Shown one piece after another: positions 1-4,878 of a stretch of DNA of 6,781 nucleotides. Numbering within the stretch: the first letter of the stretch is position 1; each line of letters opens with the position of its first letter. The notes beneath the pieces were generated by a model. It made no database searches and was not told where the DNA came from. It worked only from the letters and a program-made list of their open reading frames with translations. Origin of the DNA: an uncultured Treponema sp. (GTDB lineage: Bacteria > Spirochaetota > Spirochaetia > Treponematales > Treponemataceae); NCBI GenBank assembly GCA_937885475.1, contig CAKZZR010000001.1, forward strand, positions 1 through 6,781, read 5' to 3'. A program made the position numbers and the translations under genes.

Positions 1-139
1 GCTCGGAAGCCTTCTTCAAACGGCGCAAGTACACTTGGAAACGACCGACGTGTACGCCTACTCGCTCGCCATCGTCATTCTCAGTTTTGTACTCGAATCA
101 CTCGCAAAACTGCTCGTCAAAAAAGGACTCGCGTCATGA
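1..139 (+). CDS. ABC transporter permease, C-terminal fragment (5' end outside window)
   Basis: The open frame runs from position 2 to a TGA at 137-139 and gives the last 45 residues of a longer protein. The fragment holds one hydrophobic stretch (VYAYSLAIVILSFVLESL, roughly residues 18-35 of the fragment) followed by a short basic tail with three lysines. That is the usual ending of a binding-protein-dependent permease: last membrane helix, then cytoplasmic tail. The opening residues (LGSLLQTAQ...ETTDVYAY) remind me of the NitT/TauT (nitrate/taurine/thiamine-precursor) permease C-terminus more than of the HisM/GlnP polar amino-acid type, but this rests on very little sequence. The stop overlaps the next gene's start as ATGA, and that gene is an ABC ATPase, which strongly supports a permease role. 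The substrate cannot be told. Confidence 0.75.
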   Translation, partial: LGSLLQTAQVHLETTDVYAYSLAIVILSFVLESLAKLLVKKGLAS

Positions 140-900
140 AAGCCATCTCTATCGACCATGTAACGCTCTCTCGTGGCGGCAAAACGCTCTACCAGGATTT
201 TAGCATTTCATTCGAACGAGGAAAAATCACGACCATCATCGCACCGAGCGGAAGCGGAAAAACGACGTTGCTGCGGACAATCAATTTTCTTGAGAAGGCA
301 GATTTTGGAACTCTGAAAATCGGAAAAACAACTGTTGACTTGCATTATGCAAAAAAAAGCGAGATTCTTAATGTGCGCCGCAGAACGGCGATGGTCTTTC
401 AGAATTACGGACTTTTTGCAAATAAGACAGCGCTTGAGAATATAACGGAAGGGCTTGTTACGGCGCGAAAAATTCCAAAGGCAACGGCGGTTGAGCGGGC
501 GCTCACAGAGCTAAAAAAAGTAGGGCTTTTGGAAAAAGCTGATTATTATCCGGCTCAGCTTTCGGGCGGGCAGCAGCAGCGGGTGGGTATTGCGCGTGCC
601 GTTGCATTGGACTCAGAGGTGATTTTGTTTGATGAGCCTACCAGTGCGCTTGATCCTGAGCTTGTAGGAGAAACGCTCCAAATCATCAAGAATGTCGCTC
701 GTGAAGGACACACGATGATTGTCGTAACGCACGAAATGAGTTTTGCAGAGGAAATTGCAGACAAGGTTGTCTTTATGGATGGCGGAGTGATTGTTGAGGA
801 AGGTTCTGCCAGAGAGATTTTTTATTCACCCAAGCAGGAAAGAACCAAGCAGTTTTTGCGACGAATCCTTCCGCCATCTGATTTGTCCGCGAGCCTTTAG
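136..900 (+). CDS. ABC transporter ATP-binding protein, polar amino-acid (GlnQ/HisP) type
   Basis: This is the cytoplasmic ATPase subunit that powers an ABC importer. All nucleotide-binding motifs are present in 254 residues, a normal length: Walker A APSGSGKTT (36-44), Q-loop Gln89 in VFQNYGLF, signature LSGGQQQR (142-149), Walker B VILFDE (162-167), D-loop SALD (170-173) and H-loop His199 in VVTHEM. The sequence around the H-loop and the C-terminal FMDGGVIVEEG...EIF pattern are typical of the polar amino-acid uptake family, so an amino acid or related small polar solute is the family-based guess. The first Walker A residue is Ala rather than the common Gly, which is tolerated in this superfamily. 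The ATG overlaps the permease stop by 4 bases, and an AAGGA ribosome-binding site sits 8 bases upstream (123-127). The MATE gene follows after 8 bases. An A8 run lies within codons 72-74. Confidence 0.93.
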   Translation: MKAISIDHVTLSRGGKTLYQDFSISFERGKITTIIAPSGSGKTTLLRTINFLEKADFGTLKIGKTTVDLHYAKKSEILNVRRRTAMVFQNYGLFANKTALENITEGLVTARKIPKATAVERALTELKKVGLLEKADYYPAQLSGGQQQRVGIARAVALDSEVILFDEPTSALDPELVGETLQIIKNVAREGHTMIVVTHEMSFAEEIADKVVFMDGGVIVEEGSAREIFYSPKQERTKQFLRRILPPSDLSASL

Positions 901-908
901 TTTTCTAT

Positions 909-2267
909 ATGAGAAACTCAACTGTTGCTGACATGACACAAGGGGCAATCCTTTCCCATATTCTCGCATTCGCAGTGCCTCTTTTTTTGGGGAATGTGTT
1001 TCAGCAGCTCTACAATACGGCGGACTGCTTTGTGGTCGGGCATTTTTTAGGGTGGGAGGCCCTTGCCGCGATAGGTTCCACAAGTCAGCTCATACTGGCC
1101 GTCATCGTTTTTTTTAATGGATTTGCGACAGGAATGCAGGTTGTCATCTCTCAGTGCTTTGGTGCAAAGGATATGCTGCGTTTAAAAAGGGCAATACACA
1201 CGACTGTGTTTTCGTCCGTTTTTATCTGTATTCTTATGACGCTTTTGGGACTCCTTCTGTCTCCAGTACTGCTCCGTCTGATTAAGCTTCCAAAGAATGT
1301 TTTTGATTCCGCATCATCATATCTTGAGATTTATTTTTGCGGTATCTCGTTTTTAATTCTGTACAACATTGGCTCAGGAATTTTACGGGCTTTGGGCGAT
1401 TCAAGGAGGCCGCTCTATTTTCTTGTATTTTCTTCCCTTGTGAACATTGCCTTTGATTTTTTGTTTGTCGCTGTTTTTAAATGGGGTGTACGTGGCGTGG
1501 CGTTTGCAACGGTAATTTCCGAGCTGGTTTCCATCATTCCTGTTTTTTATGCGCTCTTTTGCACCGGGAATTTTTATACGGTTTCTTTGCGAGACATGCG
1601 CATTGATTTTCCGCTTCTTTTTGAGATGCTCAGAATAGGACTTCCAGGGGCGATATCAGCCTCTCTCACGGCGTTTTCAAATACATTCATGCAAAAATAT
1701 GTGAATGCCTTTGGAGCGGCGTGCATTGCGGGCTGGGCAGTTTTTGCGCGCTTTGATCAGCTTGTCATAATGCCGATGATGAGCATTTCATTTGCAACGA
1801 CTACGTTTGTCAGCCAGAATTTCGGGGCAAACCAATGGAAGCGCATACAAAGCGGTGTCCGTCTTTCCTTGGGCGTAATGCTGCTGTTGGTAGCGCTTAT
1901 TTCGGCGTTTCTGTTCGTGTTTTCTAAGGAGTTGAGCGCCTTTTTTGTCGATGATGCAGAATCCCTGCGTTACAGTTCTCGTTTTATACGCTGTACGGCT
2001 CCATTTTATGTTTTGTGCGCATTATGTATGCTTTTTTCTCAGATTTTGCGTGGACTTGGGGATTCCTTTGTGCCTACGGTGATAACGTTTTCGGGATTTG
2101 TACTTTTGCGTCAGGCATTCTTATTCATAAGCACTCGTCTGACCCGGAACTTTTTGGTGGTTGCGCTTGCATATCCGATAGTATGGATTTTTACGACAGT
2201 GGCTATGCTTATTTATTATCGATTACAATTTACAATGAATGGTATGAGTAAGAGGAAGATTCTATGA
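909..2267 (+). CDS. MATE-family multidrug/cation antiporter (DinF/YoeA-like)
   Basis: This is an inner-membrane efflux pump of 452 residues, the usual MATE length, with about twelve hydrophobic segments spread over residues 15-438. MATE proteins export cationic drugs, dyes or metabolites using a Na+ or H+ gradient. The N-terminal DMTQG (8-12) followed by PLFLGNVFQQLYNTAD is characteristic of this family. The two-fold repeat of the MATE fold is visible: ILRALGDSRRP (158-168) mirrors ILRGLGDSFVP (379-389), and VISQCFGAKD (79-88) mirrors FVSQNFGANQ (300-309). The ATG lies 8 bases after the ATPase stop without a clear Shine-Dalgarno, so translation may be coupled. An alternative ATG at 933 (Met9) has no better site. 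The stop overlaps the acetyltransferase start (ATGA). The substrate cannot be predicted. An eight-T run (1108-1115) lies inside the gene. Confidence 0.93.
   Translation: MRNSTVADMTQGAILSHILAFAVPLFLGNVFQQLYNTADCFVVGHFLGWEALAAIGSTSQLILAVIVFFNGFATGMQVVISQCFGAKDMLRLKRAIHTTVFSSVFICILMTLLGLLLSPVLLRLIKLPKNVFDSASSYLEIYFCGISFLILYNIGSGILRALGDSRRPLYFLVFSSLVNIAFDFLFVAVFKWGVRGVAFATVISELVSIIPVFYALFCTGNFYTVSLRDMRIDFPLLFEMLRIGLPGAISASLTAFSNTFMQKYVNAFGAACIAGWAVFARFDQLVIMPMMSISFATTTFVSQNFGANQWKRIQSGVRLSLGVMLLLVALISAFLFVFSKELSAFFVDDAESLRYSSRFIRCTAPFYVLCALCMLFSQILRGLGDSFVPTVITFSGFVLLRQAFLFISTRLTRNFLVVALAYPIVWIFTTVAMLIYYRLQFTMNGMSKRKIL
2251..2258 (+). promoter_or_regulatory. Ribosome-binding site for the acetyltransferase gene
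   Basis: AGAGGAAG lies inside the last codons of the MATE gene, 5 bases before the ATG at 2264. It is the clearest Shine-Dalgarno in the left operon. It supports both the chosen start and the 4-base stop/start overlap as real. Confidence 0.7.
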
Positions 2268-2785
2268 TAAAAATTCGTTTTGCGCAGCCTGATGATGTGC
2301 AGAAAATCATCGAGATTGAGAAAAAATGCTTTTCTTCAGAGGAGGCTGCAAGTCCTGCGAGTATAGAGCGACGTGTAAGCAGATATCCAAATCATTTTTG
2401 GCTTTTATTTGACTGTGATGATGACGGAGCGGAAAAAACTCTCCTTTCGTTTATCAATGGTCTTGTTACTGACCAGAAGGATTTGTGTGATGAGATGTAT
2501 GAGAATGACATGCTGCATGATGAGGGCGGTGATTGGCAGATGATTTTTGGAGTGGCTACTGCGCCTTCCGCGCAGCACAGGGGCTTTGCCTCTCTTGTCA
2601 TGAATAAGGTTGTTGCGGACGCATGTCGGGACGGAAGAAAAGGCATCGTTCTTACATGCAAGGAAAAACTCCGCAGTTTTTATGAGCAGTTCGGTTTTAA
2701 AAGCGAAGGGGTTTCAAATTCAACGCATGGCGGAGCAGTTTGGCTTCAAATGAGGCTGACGTTTACAGCAGATTCAGGGATTTAA
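2264..2785 (+). CDS. GNAT-family N-acetyltransferase (AANAT-like)
   Basis: This cytoplasmic enzyme is predicted to transfer an acetyl group from acetyl-CoA to an amine. The 173-residue protein is one GNAT domain. Strand 1 is IKIRFAQPDDVQKI (2-15). The acetyl-CoA loop is VATAPSAQHRGFAS (97-110), with the Q-x-x-G-x-A pattern at 104-109. The C-terminal FYEQFGF (139-145) contains Tyr140, the usual general-acid position. The tail SEGVSNSTHGGAVWLQM resembles the arylalkylamine/serotonin N-acetyltransferase-like group, whose members act on aryl- or polyamines, but GNAT substrate prediction from sequence is weak. The acidic stretch 50-57 and the loop 70-90 are probably surface insertions. It is the last gene of the plus-strand run, co-transcribed with the MATE pump by a 4-base overlap. 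Its final 23 bases overlap the convergent HAD gene. Confidence 0.88.
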   Translation: MIKIRFAQPDDVQKIIEIEKKCFSSEEAASPASIERRVSRYPNHFWLLFDCDDDGAEKTLLSFINGLVTDQKDLCDEMYENDMLHDEGGDWQMIFGVATAPSAQHRGFASLVMNKVVADACRDGRKGIVLTCKEKLRSFYEQFGFKSEGVSNSTHGGAVWLQMRLTFTADSGI

Positions 2786-3383
2786 GCCATTCCTCAAGCC
2801 GCTCCGGTGAGGTGAACTGATGCGTTCGGATGCCGAGCGCTTGTGCCGCCTCGCAGTTCTCGCTTTTATCATCTATAAAAATCGCGTCTTCTGGGCTGAT
2901 GTTCTCTGCGGTAAGTATGATACGCCAAAATTCCGGGGCGGGCTTTGAAACGCCCATGAGGAATGACGTGTAGGTCTGGTCAAAAATCTGATAGTCGCCG
3001 CGCTCCATGTGGTTCAGATAGTGGCTTTCAATAGTGTTCGTGCCGCAGACCACGCGATTTCCATTTTCTTTCAATGCCTGAATGATGCGCCATGTGCCTT
3101 CTATTTTGCTTGGGTGAAAGAGCCAGTGATACCAGTCCGTGTGAACGCTGAGTCCGGAGCGCAGGCTGAATTCCTTCCAGAATTCCTTTGCGCTCAGCGT
3201 TCCGTTGCTTGCTGCGGCAAACAGATTTTCGCGTGCCTTGCTGCCGGGGGCGTTCACGCGTGCGGAGCTTCCCGTACAAAGCGCGATGAATTCCTCTTCG
3301 GTGATTCCCAAAAGTTCGGCAATGCGTCCTTCTACCAGCGACGTGTTCGTTACCACGCCGCCCATATCAAAAATGCAGACCAT
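2763..3383 (-). CDS. HAD-superfamily hydrolase (subfamily IA, YihX-like phosphatase)
   Basis: This is a predicted cytoplasmic haloacid-dehalogenase-fold phosphatase of 206 residues. The four motifs are: I, DMGGVV with nucleophile Asp6; II, VVCGTNT with Thr115; III, SKPAPEF with Lys147; IV, IFIDDKSEN with Asp171/Asp172. A helical cap lies between motifs I and II (about 15-95), as in subfamily IA. The second Asp of the usual DxD in motif I is replaced by Gly (DMGG). The same region reads DLGN in E. coli YihX, an alpha-glucose-1-phosphate phosphatase, so a small sugar-phosphate substrate is possible but not shown. The ATG at 3383 leaves only two residues before the first beta strand, a normal HAD beginning; the region just upstream has only a weak GTGAG-like site. 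It is transcribed divergently from the DUF436 gene and converges on the acetyltransferase gene with a 23-base overlap. Confidence 0.88.
   Translation of the reverse strand: MVCIFDMGGVVTNTSLVEGRIAELLGITEEEFIALCTGSSARVNAPGSKARENLFAAASNGTLSAKEFWKEFSLRSGLSVHTDWYHWLFHPSKIEGTWRIIQALKENGNRVVCGTNTIESHYLNHMERGDYQIFDQTYTSFLMGVSKPAPEFWRIILTAENISPEDAIFIDDKSENCEAAQALGIRTHQFTSPERLEEWLKSLNLL
2792..2812. other. Interrupted inverted repeat at the convergent acetyltransferase/HAD junction
   Basis: CCTCA (2792-2796) pairs with TGAGG (2808-2812), and an inner CCG/CGG pair (2799-2801 with 2805-2807) closes a 3-base loop. It starts 7 bases after the acetyltransferase stop, where a terminator for the plus-strand operon would be expected. 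It has no T-tract and lies inside HAD coding sequence, so it may be chance or a transcript 3'-end stabiliser. Confidence 0.25.
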
Positions 3384-3394
3384 GCGCTCACTGT

Positions 3395-3422
3395 ATCACA
3401 AAAACGCAAAAAACGATAGAAT
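3395..3422 (+). promoter_or_regulatory. Candidate sigma-70-type promoter for the DUF436 gene
   Basis: A -35-like ATCACA (3395-3400, 4 of 6 consensus) is separated by 16 bases from a -10-like TAGAAT (3417-3422, 5 of 6). It would start transcription near 3429, giving a leader of about 24 bases before the ATG at 3453. The location in the only divergent spacer of the window makes it plausible, but AT-rich spacers give such matches by chance. Confidence 0.35.
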
Positions 3423-3440
3423 AGGGCTGATAAAAAAGTT

Positions 3441-3444
3441 GAGG
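3441..3444 (+). promoter_or_regulatory. Shine-Dalgarno GAGG that selects the ATG at 3453
   Basis: GAGG lies 8 bases before the ATG at 3453. The frame could also open at a GTG at 3444, but then this site would overlap the start codon itself, so the ATG is preferred. The shorter protein begins MSIENIQTQVR, which matches the usual DUF436 beginning. Confidence 0.6.
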
Positions 3445-3452
3445 TGCATACG

Positions 3453-3995
3453 ATGAGCATAGAGAATATTCAGACGCAGGTGCGCGCCGTCATCGCGGAG
3501 CTTTTGGACGCGCATCCGCTCAAAAAGGGCGCGGTGCTTGTCATCGGCTGCTCGTCCAGCGAGGTGGGCGGCGGATTCCTTGGTCATGATTCCAACGAGG
3601 AACTTGGCAGGGCTGTGTTTGCCGCCGCACATGCTGAATGCCGAACGCGCGGCGTTTTTCTTGCCGCACAATGCTGCGAGCATCTGAACCGCGCGCTTGT
3701 GGTGGAGGAAGCCTGTGCGGACGCGTATAACCTTGAGCCTGTTTGCGTCGTTCCGTGGCTTAAGGGCGGTGGCTCGTTTGCGACGGCCGCGTATCATGGC
3801 TTTGAGCGCCCGGTGGTGGTGGAGCATATCCGCGCTTCGGCGGGCATAGACATAGGTGGAACGCTTATCGGCATGCATCTTAAGGACGTTGCGGTGCCGT
3901 TCCGTCCGCAGGTGCGCACGGTGGGCAAGGCTGGCGTTACCGCCGCATGGTGCCGCCCAAAGCTCATCGGTGGCGAGCGGGCGCGCTACCAGTAG
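3453..3995 (+). CDS. DUF436 / TIGR01440 family protein (YwlG-like, UPF0340), function unknown
   Basis: The 180-residue protein is a complete member of the TIGR01440/DUF436 family, known from B. subtilis YwlG and relatives. Family blocks that I recognise, in order: VIGCSSSEVGG (30-40), AQCCEHLNRALVVEE (72-86), GGSFATAAY (106-114), VVVEHI (121-126), GIDIGGTLIGMHL (131-143) and RPKLIGGERA (168-177). Cys74/Cys75, Glu76 and His77 in the central block and Cys33 near the start look like candidate active-site residues, but no reaction is established. There is no signal peptide or membrane segment, so it should be cytoplasmic. The start is set at the ATG preceded by GAGG rather than the GTG at 3444. 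It stands alone, divergent from the HAD gene and convergent with the YfiH gene. Its G+C (about 60-65% by hand count of its first 100 bases or so) is above that of the left operon. Confidence 0.9.
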   Translation: MSIENIQTQVRAVIAELLDAHPLKKGAVLVIGCSSSEVGGGFLGHDSNEELGRAVFAAAHAECRTRGVFLAAQCCEHLNRALVVEEACADAYNLEPVCVVPWLKGGGSFATAAYHGFERPVVVEHIRASAGIDIGGTLIGMHLKDVAVPFRPQVRTVGKAGVTAAWCRPKLIGGERARYQ

Positions 3996-4006
3996 CCTGC
4001 ATATTG

Positions 4007-4022
4007 CGAGACTTGGCTCTCG
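4007..4022. other. Small inverted repeat between convergent DUF436 and YfiH genes
   Basis: CGAGA (4007-4011) and TCTCG (4018-4022) can form a 5-bp stem with a 6-base loop, in the 43-base gap between two convergent stop codons. The location suits a shared transcription stop, but no T-tract follows on either strand. It is weak as an intrinsic terminator. Confidence 0.25.
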
Positions 4023-4038
4023 TTCCGCACGTTCTGCG

Positions 4039-4878
4039 CTATTCGCGCACGGTAAACGCCGCCTGAACGGTGAACTCGCTTCCTTGGCTGGTTTCGCGCC
4101 TGTTTGACCCAAAGATTGGAGTGCAGCAGGTGCAGTCCGTGGCGTATGTTATGTTTGCGTCTGGGATTCCGGCTTTTTTTAGCACGGCAAGGTTTGCGTT
4201 CAGCAGAGAAAGGCGGAACAGCGCGCCCTCGCCGTAGTTCCAGCGTATCGTTGCAGAAAGCGCTTCGCGCTCTTCCTGCTGGCAAGGCTGGACGGACCCC
4301 GCGCTGAACGTGGTGCGGAAGTATTCCGCGCGCTCTTCGCTCACAAGATAGCAGCAGCTGTGAATGTGCGGACCGATTGCAACGCAAATGTCATCCGGTT
4401 TGCTTCCATAATGCGTCAGCATTTTTTCTATTGCGACGGCGGCAATGCCGGTTCCCTTCCAGCCGGAATGAACGACTCCGAACGCGCTCGTCCTGTGGTC
4501 AAAAAGAAAGATGGGAACGCAGTCCGCAACGGTAACCACAGGTATAATCCGCTCATTTTTTGTGATGATTCCGTCGGCAATTTTTCCGCATGTTTCGTCT
4601 GCCTCCGTTATGCACAGAACGTCCTTGGTATGGTCAAGCTGAACCGCTGCGGCTGTTTTTGCACCGAATCGCCCGCATAGCTCCAAAAGCATCTGGCTCC
4701 GCACGGGGTTCTGCTCATTCCAACGGAAGCGCATGGATCCTGCGCTTTTGAGCGTCATTCCCCAGCGCGCGCCGCGCACCTCCCTGCCATTCCTGTAGAA
4801 CGGAAGCACGCGGTACGCTTCTCCATTATACGCGTCTTTAATGCTGATTGTGTGAAAGTCCTTTTCCCGTATCATCAT
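4039..4878 (-). CDS. pgeF: YfiH/PgeF family protein (laccase-domain, purine nucleoside phosphorylase type)
   Basis: This 279-residue protein belongs to the YfiH/YlmD (DUF152, Cu-oxidase_4) family, once called polyphenol oxidases. Members, including human LACC1/FAMIN, are now linked to purine nucleoside cleavage, and E. coli YfiH (PgeF) to peptidoglycan editing. The metal-binding triad is visible: His83 in QLDHTKDV (aligning with the usual QxVHG), Cys120 in VADCVPI and His137 in VVHSGWKGT. Also present are ADGIIT (101-106), IGPHIHSCCY, and a C-terminal TDCTCC...FGSNRR (247-261). That end differs from the common FFSYRRD-GxTGR ending: the glycine/arginine stretch after RR is replaced by ETSQGSEF. 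The ATG overlaps the upstream gene's stop as ATGA, with no good Shine-Dalgarno, so coupled translation is likely; a second ATG follows immediately (4873-4875). It is cytoplasmic, as no signal peptide is seen. Confidence 0.87.
   Translation of the reverse strand: MMIREKDFHTISIKDAYNGEAYRVLPFYRNGREVRGARWGMTLKSAGSMRFRWNEQNPVRSQMLLELCGRFGAKTAAAVQLDHTKDVLCITEADETCGKIADGIITKNERIIPVVTVADCVPIFLFDHRTSAFGVVHSGWKGTGIAAVAIEKMLTHYGSKPDDICVAIGPHIHSCCYLVSEERAEYFRTTFSAGSVQPCQQEEREALSATIRWNYGEGALFRLSLLNANLAVLKKAGIPDANITYATDCTCCTPIFGSNRRETSQGSEFTVQAAFTVRE

Noticed and set aside
3009..3419. A 136-codon plus-strand frame opposite the HAD gene
   Set aside because: The minus frame contains all four HAD motifs; the plus frame has no motif and a Cys/Ala-rich composition typical of an antisense shadow.
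3444..3446. GTG as the start of the DUF436 gene
   Set aside because: The only good Shine-Dalgarno (GAGG, 3441-3444) overlaps this GTG, and it is well spaced for the ATG at 3453.
3396..4112. A 238-codon minus-strand frame covering the whole DUF436 gene
   Set aside because: It is antisense to a clear family member, its product is rich in Ala and Arg with no recognisable domain, and long antisense frames are expected in GC-rich coding DNA.
3986..4387. A 133-codon minus-strand frame overlapping the end of the YfiH gene
   Set aside because: The YfiH frame carries the zinc triad and family motifs through this stretch; the alternate frame is Arg-rich and unrecognisable.
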